Shown one piece after another: positions 33,130-45,200 of a DNA stretch of 64,000 bases (position 1 is the stretch's first letter; each line of letters starts with the position of its first letter). A program made the position numbers and the translations under genes. The notes under the pieces were generated by a model. It was not told the origin of the DNA. It did no database searches and saw only the letters and a program-made list of their open reading frames with translations. The DNA is from Albula goreensis (taxonomy: Eukaryota > Chordata > Actinopteri > Albuliformes > Albulidae), in assembly GCA_022829145.1 (NCBI GenBank), contig CM040742.1, forward strand, positions 44,099,682-44,163,681, written 5' to 3'.

Positions 33130-36126
33130 ACTGTCTCCCTCTGGCACTGAGTGAGCCAGACAAAAGAATAGCAGAGGAAAAAGAGAGTCAAGCGAGGAGA
33201 AAATCGTGACAGTGATGAAGAGAAGGCATGTCGCCCAGCTGTTAGCGTAAAGAATTGCAAAGTAATTTTGTGAAATGGAAGGGTTTACACCCTTAAACCG
33301 AGGTCGACGTGGCCAGGCCACGCTCGTCTTACTTTCACCTCATTTGATAACGGTACGTTTGAAAAGATGTCCTCCAAGAAGGCGTTGGGTACAAAGAAGT
33401 AGCCCCTTTCTGCCCAGCTGTGAAGAGTTTAGTACAGGAATTTGAGTACATCCGGTGCTGAATTTCAGAACATTGCCACGAACGGGTATTAAGTAAATCT
33501 TTCGAGTTTTTGTGGGCGTCACCGGGCTTAAACTAAAATTATAAAACAAAATCAAGTTGCTTTCTTATATATTGCAATCTTATATAAAGACAGTATCTCA
33601 GATAATTCTGTAGTTAGTAACAGCAGTTGTAAACCAAAAAAATGCATGTTTTGAATGAGGCGTCAAAAACACTGTTTTACCCCAAGAATTTGCATTATTC
33701 ATCTTGATTTTATTGGTAACAGTTGTCAAAATGCACATGTTTTTAACTAATTAAAAGTTATTATTGATTCATTCTTGATGAGTTATGAAAAGAGGCAGGA
33801 AATATACAGAACACGTAAAATGACAATTACATGGAAAGACAAGGTTTTGGAAACGAGCAGGCACTTGCTACTTTAAGTACACCACAGAAGTGACTCAACA
33901 GTTCCCTACCAGGTCGTGATTCTATGTTTTGTGTTATTATGTCACAACTTTAAAAACTAGTATCTTAATAAGCACAAGATAACATATTGTTAGCTCATAA
34001 ACTAGTATTGAGCGGTTTATCACGTGGGGCCGGGGGACAAATATCTATCTGTATACTCTGATTTTACTTCGCCCCAATCAGCATCTCCCGTCAAATCACT
34101 GAACTGTACTACCTAATGCGGGTGGACATATTTGATTAATCGTATGCAGCCTGACTGAGAAGGATCCTTTGAGGTTTGTTCCTTGGGACAGAGAGAAAGA
34201 CCAGTCCTGCATGGAAACGAGGAAGCCGGGAACGTCTCTGGAGTAGAGAGAAGTAAAAACAGGAAATGAATTCTTTCTCCGGGCTACAGGGGAGCGGGCG
34301 GGATCGCGTTAGCAGATGTGTAGCTCTAGAATGAGCCATGCCTTCTAAAAAGGACTTCACATTTGACTCATCCCAGCTTGCTCTTTTGCTGGTCAAGAGG
34401 ACTTGACCATTCTCAGTAAAGAGGAGAATATACAGTATGGACACTGGCCGTTCTATGAAATAGGCTGTATCGACATAATAGGCCATTAAGCATGCATGAA
34501 GCCAATCCAGAACAGCCTCATTTTTACACCCAATCAATTTATACACCTGGATATTTCGCTAGGGCAATCCAGGCAGTGTGCCTTGTGTGGGGTATGTGAT
34601 AATGGTGCCTTGGGGAACTAAACCTATAGTCTCTGGGTTACCTATCCAGCTCCCTAACCATGATATTACGCTGTCTCCCCATTTATGTGTCTCATAGTCT
34701 ATGACTGGTCTTTCATGGACCACCCATCTCCCCGAGTCAAACGGCATCACCCAAAGGCAGCCGCATGGAAATTCCCAAAAGGCGTCAGACATGGGGTCGT
34801 GCTATACCAAAGCAAGGATCAAAGACTGAAATCCACCTCCTGGATCTGGATGAAAGTGGACAGAATGTAGAGCACTTCACCAGGCGGTTTGACGCAATAC
34901 TGAATAAAGATAACCTTCGAACCATACTGAGGGAAACACAAATTAAATAACAGCTCCTGTCACTACTGGTACATTTATGGATAGATTTGGAAGCTATGGA
35001 TAGATTTTACATCTAACAGAAGGAGAACAGAATGTATTGCATTTGAAACCAGACCAAGATTAATACCAAAAATAGCAGTGTTCTTTAAGATGTTCAATTA
35101 GCCTAGAAGGCTGTCTTTGAGCATCAATTAAGGCTAGATGTGGAACAAATCCGGCAAACAAAAAGAGGCTTTCATCCAATTTAATCTTCTTTTTTTCAAT
35201 TCATTGGAGTATCCGGTGAGGAAGCAGAGGAATTTTATTGTCTGGAACGTGGAAGCACATTCTATCTGTGTGTATGCTTTACCTCACACATAAACGCGTC
35301 ACTTTGTTCCATGTCCCGTCCCATCTCTTCTGCAGTGAGCAGTGAGAGATTGATGGTAAATAAACCACAGTCCATACATACTTTAGATCCACTTGATAGC
35401 CCTCCCAATCCAAAATTTCTTCCTATTTACTAACTACTGTACTTTTTTTAATAACTCATAAATTGGAATCCGTGTGTGGTGAGACAGGAGTTCATGGAAG
35501 TAGTTGTAATCATTATAAATGAATCAATCCAGGTCACAACACATGGGAAATTGTTTTACAAGTGAGTCATAAAACTGAAGTTTATGGCCAGAGTCCTCAG
35601 GCTTCCACTGACACATCAGTTTTAGGATCATTACGCAACACCGTTTACAAATTACAGGATGTGATATATGGCTAAAAAATTTCAGAATGACTCAAGCGGG
35701 CCTAAACATAAGGCAAATCCCCATGGTCGGAATATGGCTTAGCTTCGCTCAAATCTAAATCACCACAGCCGCTGTGTTTGAAAGAATCAGGCCTACTGAT
35801 GCATTTTATAGCTGCTCTCAAAACAGAGTATTTTCAGTATTTAACCACACCCAGTACATTTTAGGCTTTGCAATGTCCACCCTGTTTATCGGTGTCAGAC
35901 ACAGAGTGAACATCGGTGAAACAGGTCAGCCTGAATTTCCCCGAAGAACTTTCAGGACACCTATAATCCTCACAACCTCCTCATCCCACCCACGCTTCAG
36001 CTGGATAGTGTATTATTTTACAAACGCTCCCATTAAAATACAGTATGATAAAAATCTGCCACCTAGTGGTAGAAGTATGAAATTACAACCCTCATCACGG
36101 TGATAAAGAAGCTCTAAAGCTTAACT

Positions 36127-36290
36127 GAGTTGGGCTGGTGTGGGTGCAGGGTTTTGTTCCCACCCAGAACTAAAACACCTGATTTAATAAATGAACTAAT
36201 AAACTCAAGACCTTCATCAGTTGAATCAAGTGTTTTAGTGCCGTCCAAGAACAAAAGCCCGCACCCAAACCAACCCATCTCAAGCAACTC
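36127..36290. mobile_element. palindromic MITE-like element with long inverted arms
   Basis: The left arm (gttgggctggtgtgggtgca, ggttttgttc, aactaaaacacctgatt) is mirrored by the reverse complement of the right arm (gggttggtttgggtgcgggc, ttttgttc, cactaaaacacttgatt). The arms are about 65 bp and the loop about 30 bp. Similar peptides therefore appear on both strands. This is the foldback architecture of non-autonomous DNA elements. A related-looking palindrome occurs at 59325-59457. Confidence 0.7.
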
Positions 36291-38025
36291 GAGACAACTC
36301 TGCCAAATTATAAACAAGCTAATGCTTACTGAACAGTAACTTGGCATCAAATGAATAACAATAACTTGACATTTTCAAGGAACTTGACCAAACATTCTAT
36401 TCACAAGTAATAACACATTAGTTATATAGTTTGTCTAAAGCATTTATAATGTATATGTATAGTTTTAATATGTATAAAAGTAATTCTACTTGTGACTCAA
36501 GCACAGCAATTTCCCCTGACCCCAAGCAGCTAAATCCACCTTCCTTCAGTTCCAGGACAGTCTGTACTTGCACAGTACTGACAAAAATATAATGCAATTT
36601 TATAAGTTAAACAGGTGGACTACTTTGGGTCAGTTGTGACTAAATACACATTTTTATGACAGTATCTATTTGAGTAGAGGGTCCCTGTTCTCTGATTGTG
36701 GCACTGTGAAGGGCAATATGAATAAGTAATGCATTAAAATGAGCCAGACAAACTGTACCAAGGAAAACTGGTCAATGGAAACAAATCCAAATGAGTGTTT
36801 AATGAAGTTTGTGTGTTTTTGCACCTTCATTAGAACGGCTTACATACTGCATTTAAGTATTGTCATACCGATTCCCTTGCCTCATACCAAAACCAATAAC
36901 AAGAACTATAAACTAAGATCATGATCCATACTCAAAATGCGTTGTTCCATTAGATACAATAGTGTATTGCTTCTTCTACAATGCTAGATAAGCCGTACAC
37001 TGCCAAAGACAAAACTGCTGCAGTAGTTGTGAATTCAATAACATCATTTAATGCGTACAATGTTTACATTCATATGGCAACACAGATTAAAAATCTTAAA
37101 TTACAATAGCCACATAATATAAAAACACACTATTCTAACGAACATAAATTTCCTGTAGACAGAACATATCACAAAAAAATGTCAGACACAAACAATGGGC
37201 ACCACAGACAACAGCAAATATGGTGAATCCTTCATATTTCATTTACATTTAAGTCTCCTGGGTGGGTGTGCTTGTCTAACTTTTCACACATCCACGCTGC
37301 CTACTTCAGCCACTGGAGTCAATCCTTCTTCTTCATCAGATCCAGCTCTGTTTCTCCCGCTTGTGTACATTCCACCACATCCAAGACCTGACCTTACTAC
37401 TGACTGCCTTTAAGTACTACAAGTATTTTCCCAAGCAAACATTTTTTTTGTTTGTTTTTGTTTTTTTAAATAGGCACAGAGGGTGAATGATAGAACAGAA
37501 ATGAGGTGACTGGTTGAACAGAGCAAGCGTTTATGAAGCAGCCTCAAATAGAACACTGCTTGTAGTATCTGACTAAACGCACCCTTCAAGGTTAACGTTT
37601 TTCATACTTTTTTTTTTGCCTTTTGACACATTTACTAAATGTCGCCTCCAAGCTTGAAGGACGCTAGACATGATTAAAAAAAAGAACCTTAAGATGGAGC
37701 TCTGATATTTAGTTCAGACAATCATAGACACCATTGTAGGTTTTTTTTTTTTCCATGCAGTGTCTTTTTGAGAAAGTGCCTGCGTTTGTGCTCCTGTTTG
37801 ATTTGATTAGGACTGCCTCATTTGGAAGCACTTCCAGACAGTGGCAAACATGCTATTTTGAAATGTTGTAAAAAAATAAGCATCATATTTCAAATTCTCC
37901 CAACAAACAATAGTAACCACATGGAAACAAAGTAAACACCATGAGACTCTCATCTGAAATGTAAGGTGTAAACAAAGTATATCTTTAAAAAAAAAAGCAA
38001 AAAAAAAAAAAAAAAGAAAACTTCA

Positions 38026-38031
38026 TTTAAT
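38026..38031 (-). terminator. rasa4: candidate rasa4 polyadenylation signal (ATTAAA)
   Basis: This is the first ATTAAA/AATAAA-type hexamer I find on the minus strand after the rasa4 stop codon. It would give a 3' UTR of about 1.1 kb and is followed by a T-rich downstream stretch. The call is motif-based only, and the T-rich tract could equally be a genomic poly-T. Confidence 0.3.
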
Positions 38032-39134
38032 GACTTCTCCTTATACAGAATGGGTTCTCTATTCTGGGTGGAGCCATGTTCCTACCATAGCAACCAGTCT
38101 GTCAACATCCAACCAGAACCACCTATGTGATTGGACTGGAGGTGTGTCACTTCAAGCTGCACATCACAGCTGCCATTAGTTAGTATTCTGGTGAAGTAGG
38201 TCAACCATTTTGTGAATCATCTGGTAACTCTTTGCAGGAACATTCCACCTCTTACCACACATGATGTTTACAAGTGAAACTGCTCCATTTCAAAACAGGA
38301 CAAGAAGTGCCAGCCACTAGGGGAGGGGCTGGCCAATTTTCAGCAACTTCTGAACATTTTTTACAGGTTAAAATGACATATCGCCCTCTCTCCTCATAAC
38401 TGCATGAGTGTAAATGCTGTTGCGCTCTGTGCAACAAAAAAAAAAAAAACATTCATGTAAACACAGTCGGAATTGTTGATTTTGGTCCCGTGTGTAATTA
38501 CCAGTACAAAGAGTCATGTGTGGAATATCCTTATGGAGATGCCAGACCTGTGTTTCTATCATTAAAGGGATACAGACATAAGTCCTGTGAACATCAGCGA
38601 GTTCCAAACGGCAGTGATTCAGCTTCACAGTGAGCGAAACATAGTGAAACAAAATGGATGGACAGGCTGCGGGCTAGGCCTTATCTTGCGCAGGCATCCT
38701 GAAAGCACTAGCAGATGTGTGGTGAGCATTCTGGCACAAAATGGCTGCCATGTATCACCCAGGTGGGTGCTACACACCAGTGGTAGATGAGGGGAGGTTT
38801 CCCCCTTAAACCGTAATACACTTTTGAGATCATGGCATGAAAAGCAATATATAAATGCATTCCATTATTATTATTAAAACAGAGTGAACACACAGGCTTT
38901 TTGGCAAAAACCTTAATGCAGGCATCCCTAAAGTGCTAATTGGCCTGTCTGGTCCCACAACGAAACAGCTGGGCGATCTGCGTGCGGGATTGGCTGAGCG
39001 AGCTGAGTGTCAGAAGCTGGGCGGGGCTTTGCGATGGTGTTAGGGGTGGTCTAAGGGGGGCTGGGAGGAGGAGTCAGGGCTGGCAGTGATTTGTGATTGG
39101 AGAACACATGCCCCTGGTCAGTCGGTCCATTCTT

Positions 39135-39262
39135 CTACGTCTGGAGCTCCAGGAGAAAGTTCTTATTTCGGGAGCGCTCCGCCTCTTCTACCACGCTGTG
39201 GGCATCCTGAAGGTCGTCCAGGACTTTGAAGAACCTGGTGACCCCTTCTAGCTTCTCCTGAC
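39135..39262 (-). CDS. rasa4: rasa4 last coding exon with stop codon
   Basis: This 128-bp exon encodes residues 665-706 and TAG at 39137-39135. The acceptor is CTCCCCCAG|GT. Its product is QEKLEGVTRFFKVLDDLQDA then HSVVEEAERSRNKNFLLELQ and T. The ending LLELQT is shared with mammalian RASA4 and is not found in RASAL1, which decides the orthology. The 3' UTR continues to the left. Confidence 0.95.
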
Positions 39263-42200
39263 CTGGGGGAGACAAAGACCAAGCATGGTCACGCAGCCCA
39301 GCAGGAGCCATGTCATGGCACTGAACTAGGCATCTTAATGACTTACTTAATACAACACAATACAATACAATACCAGTACAAGAAGCTCTTTTGTAGTGAT
39401 CTTCATGCGGACATAAAATGCCACTTTAGCTAGGCAGGGGTCGTCAACCCAAAGCAAAAGGGAGGGCCTATTTTAATTTTCACCGTAAAATCACAAAGAA
39501 ATTCAGAGCTAACAAACCAGGGGAGTTGAGTTGCCTGTATAAACAGCTGTGCTAACTGATCAATCAAAAGTTGCATAAAATACAAACTGAGCATGCCCTG
39601 TAGCCCTACAGAAACAGACCTGCTTTCCACTGCAACAGAGCACCCAGTGCATATTTACTCACTTAATTGTATTATTATTATTTCATTATCAGTACTGGCC
39701 ATGCCTGCAACAGACAGCCATATGCATATTTGCTTAGTTCATTATTATTTACTTAATTAACACCCCTTTAACTAAGGCACACTCTGTAATTACTGTTACA
39801 ACTGTCTGTTAGCGATTGTCCCACTATTATTGACTGGCCTTGTAACTGTGTTGCTAATGAAGTGGATTTAATTTTAGTTAATAAGATATCGAGGTGCAGA
39901 AATTCAATGGAATTCATCACTGAAACTGCAGGCGGTCTGAAGGACTTCTTCTCTGTCATAGGGTTCGGTTAATCGGGTCATTGGATCTAGCAATGCAGCT
40001 ACACAGGCTGTACCCTCAAGATATGGCTACCTGCCTTTTTCACTCCCACTGAACCCCTGTTTAAATGAAGGTTCAATGACGTTTTATGACTTCTAACTAA
40101 ACACAGTTGAGTGACAGGTAGAGACTCAGGGGTGTGGCCACTCATACAAAACAACAGTGACTGTCTGAGTCAAAAAGGGAGCTCCCAAATCAAAATACAT
40201 CAGCTCTATTATTATAATCACATTACTATCTACCAAGTCATAGGCACCATTAAAGCATTTAGCCAGACTCTTTGTTATGAAGAATATGGGCAGTGCCAGG
40301 CTAGGGTTAAGTAATTTGTGAGGGGGGAAAAAAACCTCTTATACATTCCAGTTATGTCTCCCATTTTACGATGCAGAAGGAGAAATCCAAGGTCCCTACC
40401 TGCCGTAGACTCTCTGCCGTTTCCCCCCTCAGGTTTGATCATATCCAGGTATTTATCCCTGGAGAGAGAAGTACAGCAGACATTATGAGCTATCACTGTA
40501 CGAGGACACTTCAGCCATCACCGTGAGAGGGCGACTGCATGCAGAGGACTTACAAGTGAACACTTTTCTTTTACTTCCTCAGATTGTGTGCTCAGATAGG
40601 ACCACTCGAGTCAACCCTGTCCTACCCAGACCATGTGCAAGGGGGCGCTGCAGCTGAGACCTGCATTCTGCTCTAATGCACTCACCTGCAAGCATGGCTG
40701 AGACCTGCATTCTGCTCTAATGCACTCACCTGCAAGCATGGCTGAGACCTGCATCTGCTCTAATACACTCACCTGCAAGCATGGCTGAGACCTGCATTCT
40801 GCTCTAATGCGCTCACCTGCAAGCATGGCTGAGACCTGCATTCTGCTCTAATGCACTCACCTGCAAGCATGGCTGAGACCTGCATTCTGCTCTAATGCGC
40901 TCACCTGCAAGCATGGCTGAGACCTGCATTCTGCTCTAATGCACTCACCTGCAAGCATGGCTGAGACCTGCATTCTGCTCTAATGCACTAACCTGCAAGC
41001 ATGGCTGAGACCTGCATTCTGCTCTAATGCACTCACCTGCAAGCATGGCTGAGACCTGCATTCTGCTCTAATGCACTCACCTGCAAGCACGGGGCAGCAG
41101 TGTGTTACAGAGCTGCTCTTGAAACTCAGAGGTTAAAGTCCCAGGTAGGGTACTGCTGCTGCCGCTGTACCCTTGAGCAAGGTACCCTACCCATACTGCC
41201 TCAGTAGAATATCCAGCTGTATAAATGGGTAGCGTGTAGATACTTAAAACCGTCTAAGTCACTCTGGATAAAAATGTAAGACTGTCTAAGACACTCTGGA
41301 TGGCAGCATTTGATGAATGCGCTTAAATGTGATGCAATATAAGCGAGCACGACTGGTGGAGAGATTCATCTCTCACTGACAAATAACAGCCTGGAGGCTT
41401 CCGGTGCATCACAGGCAGGAGCTAAGGGGAGGCTTCTGGAGGAAATCAGTTTGTACAGGCTCCTGAGCAGACGTGGGTATCTGCTAAACCGAGGAGTTAT
41501 GATTTACCTCATGGCTTGCCTGACGCCCAGAAGATGTCTGTAAATGAGCTGGGATTCCAAATCGGGGTCCAGGGGGTCGTACCATTCCTGCAGCGTGACT
41601 CCGTGTCTGGTTTTATCACATCCCGTGTCTGGGGTGGAGGAAAGGAGAGGACAGACAATCAGCCCCATGTGGGCCTCCCTCCATTATGTGAGATTACATA
41701 TGAAAAGTGTAACTGGAAACTGCAGTACCGGTTTTGTCCTTTTGGTGGCAGCAGCTCCATTTGTCTCCCTTGTAAACCCCTGGGTGATAGGAGTTCATTG
41801 TTTCTGTGTTGTGGCTGCAGGCTTTCCTTAGGGCTGAGAGCCACTGGTTCAGCTCGTTCACGCTCTAAAGGAAAGAGAGCCCACGTCGGTCACGGCAGAC
41901 ACAGAGGATAGCTTTGCAGGAGCACTGCGTAAGATTTAATCTTAGTGTTTTCAAAAATCCAGAGAAAAACCGAAAAAGAACTAACATGAACTGGCATATT
42001 GATAAAATGCACACTACTGTATTAAGGAGCATATTACTTGTCAAAGCCCCATTTCCGCAGGAGTGAGAGTGGATTGGTCCTCACTGCTCAGACAATTCCA
42101 CTTATCCCCCTCACTCTCCGAATAGCCAGGTGACAAACCGTTGTCAAGCAGTGGACCCATAACCAGGACTTCAGAATGCCAATTTGGAAAACACAGACAT

Positions 42201-45200
42201 GTGCAGTGGTGTGAAACTTCTTCCACACAGAATCCTGCTCTCCATTTGGTACTGACTTACAATGGCTCTTTAGTGATATTTTAATTAAACAATATTGCCC
42301 TTTTAACCGGGAGCTAATCGGGTAAAAAAGGTCCGACATTTTTCTTTGTGAAACTGAAGTATCAGAGCCAAAACTAGGCTGTTACTGTACTGTTGTATAT
42401 TTCTTTTCAAATGGACATCTGCTTTGGTTTTTAATTTATATTGAAGAGATACATGAGTCAGAGATCCAATGTACTTGTTACAAACAGCCGATACAGTCTA
42501 AAGAGCGTTCGCTCAGAGCATGGGGACAAACATAAAATGATTCCAACTCATTCACGAAGACACAGCAGAGGTAAGGAAGCTATAGAGATTAAGTCTTCCT
42601 CTTTAAAGCTGAATTTGACCCTCATCCAGACCCTTAACCCATACTGGCTCAGTAAAATATCTGGCTGTATAAATGGGTAGTGTGCAGAAATGCAAAACTG
42701 TCTAATTGACTCCAGATGAAAATGTAAAACTGTTTAGGTCACTGTGGATAAGAGCATCTGATAAATGCCAAAATGATAAATGTAATCAAATGTGATGCAA
42801 TTAAATTTAGGCCAGAGTCTGACCTTGCAGTCTAAATAGAGGGTTTCCATGTGGCCGCTGTCCTCGCTGGAGATGATCTGCATAACGTTGGCGCTCCCGA
42901 AGCTCTTCTCCTCCACCTTCTCCACCGCCCGGATCCTCGGCAGCCAAATGAAGGAGCTCTTCTGCTAGAGAGGAATAAACACACAAGGCTTCTGGGAAAA
43001 AGGCCGCCATACCCCAGACCCGATGACGCTTTTGTGGTGTGTTCGCGTGTGCAGAAACGCATTGCAAAATGAACGCAGAAGAAGTTGGTTGGTCCATTAA
43101 GAGAATCCATACTTAATGTGACCGATCAGAGTCTGGTGATGTGATGCAGTGATATAAAGAGGTGCATCTCCTACGCCTTGGGCGGTTTTTGTATTTTGTT
43201 CTCAAGCCTGCAAGCTGAATGTAGCTCTGCGTTTTTATCTAAAATAATGATGTGCTAGAGTTCAAATGGTACTTCTGTTTCTCCCCGTTATTCAGAAACG
43301 AACCCCTGTTGTGCAATACCGGACAGCACAACAGCTTTCAGCCCCTAAGCTTGGAACCTTTCCATTTTGGCCATGGGAATGCCATTCTACACTGCAAAAA
43401 CATGATAAAAATAGACAACAAAAATACCAAGGCATTCTTTTTTAAGAAAACGTTAAGAGGGCAATTTAAAATTGGCTTAGTATTGATGTGTTTTGGCATA
43501 AAATAACTTCATCGGGGTGAGATGAATCCAAGTTGAGCAAATACATATTGGCAAGTGCCACTAATGTTTTGTTTAACATTTTTATTGAAAGGAGTGTCTT
43601 GCTTTATTTTGTGTTTTGAGCAGTTACTCCAAGCTTTTCCATTCACAAGTTGTTTTAAATAGTCTTATATCGCACCATCTGTATCGATAAGTCTGCCTCT
43701 CAAAATACAGCCAACCCTCCGACTGACAGGAAAACTCGCACAGTCGTGACCAGTGAAAAGGGTCAGTTTGGCGCAGCGGAACAAAATGGCACCAACCTTG
43801 GAGTGCTGCGTGCGGGAGTAGGACAGGGTGTCTTTGCTGAGGGTGACGTAATACTTCTTAAAGGGTGATGTCATCAGCATGCACTTGTCCTTGGTCCTGT
43901 GCAGGAAGAGGAAGCCCTCCTTCTCCATAGTTCCACACTGGAGGCTCATCCGGGTCTGCAGGCCCAGACCTGGAACATTTCATAGTAACTTCAACATTTT
44001 TTTTTCAAAAAAATTTTACCCCGATTTTTCCTCCAATTTTTCCCAACCCAAACTCAACCGACCTTGCTGACCTCACCGCAGCACCCACCTCTGTCGGCTC
44101 CTCTGATTCACATGATGGCAATCTTGTTTCTAGTCACGCTGCAGCCTCACCACTAATCGCACACTATGACGCCTATGTCGTCGGAGGATGACTCAGTCAG
44201 TGTACACTCAGTTCGTGCCAACATAGGCGCCCAGGATGACAGGAGTGTGCGCTATAGCTATGAGACCAATAAACTTAGCTGGGCCACCTCACCAATGGGG
44301 ACCTCTGGCCATAGCCGGCAATGACGAGACCTGAATTCAAACCCCCGTTCCCAGGCCAATGTCTTGCCCTGTTAGCCAACCAGAGGTCCCCATTTCAAGG
44401 CATTGAACAGATGTCCTTATGTCGGCAGCACCAAGGCAGCCCTTACCCACGACCACTCACTCAGCTTACACCTTCACAAACAGTACATGAATAAATACTA
44501 GCTGAGGAAAATTCAGGTACTTGGTTCGAGGATACAACAGGGTGTTGTGCTGTACAGTTTGCAGGGTCAAAACAGCCCCCCGGACCCCCACCGCACTTTA
44601 TGAACAGAGTGTGCTTTCAAGGGGGGCCAGGAACCCCAGAACCCCCAGAGACGGGGGTGGGATGTGACAAACGACACCCCTGACGATCCCAGGAGGAGGA
44701 CTGTGGAGAAGAACAGCTATGGATCCACTCACCCTCCTCTTCCTCACAGCTGACCAGCCTGGTGATGAAGTCCTTGAGCTGGGCAATACCCTGCTGGATA
44801 GCTGGCTGGAGGGGAACCATCCAGGGCTCCTTGGAGCAGCAGGCCAAGGTATCCAGGTTCCCAATGGTCTGTACAGCCTGGGAGAAGGACCGGGTCAAGC
44901 CTGGGTCAAACACTTCATGCTGAATAAATTCAACCCTTTTATGCTGTGGTAAACTGCACGAATTTGATCAATCTGATAGTCAGGTTTCAGTTCTGCTGCT
45001 GGAAAGCAACGCACAGCGATTCCCAAAAAAAACTTCTCATCGTCAAGAAAAATAACAACTTTCGAAGTTCGTATTCATTGAACATTCTTCTAGTAGTCTC
45101 CAATAAGCACCCACAAAACCACTGGCAGAATGGCTGACCTTTTTGGAAGAAATGAGAAAAAGTGTTTTTGGCAAACTGTACGCATTGTCCTACAAAAATA

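Larger units (their letters stand above)
30734..39134. other. region between clip2 and rasa4: clip2 upstream sequence and rasa4 3' side
   Basis: No exon with recognisable conserved content was found on either strand. It contains a (TC)n microsatellite (33097-33125), a palindromic MITE-like element (36127-36290), poly-A/T runs (37442-37467, 37741-37753, 37987-38015) and a candidate rasa4 polyadenylation signal (38026-38031). The clip2 promoter and upstream non-coding exon(s) should lie here or further right, but I cannot place them. Open frames up to 137 codons (31030-31443 plus) match nothing I know. Confidence 0.6.
39263..41507 (-). other. rasa4: two rasa4 introns (39263-40399, 40459-41507)
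   Basis: The first intron is AT-rich with nothing recognisable. The second carries the 44-bp minisatellite (40640-41088) directly followed by a SINE (41085-41340). The 59-bp exon at 40400-40458 lies between them. Confidence 0.75.
42962..44732 (-). other. rasa4: two rasa4 introns (42962-43796, 43970-44732)
   Basis: These introns flank the exon at 43797-43969. The second contains an inverted-repeat segment (44296-44392). Otherwise nothing was recognised. Confidence 0.72.
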
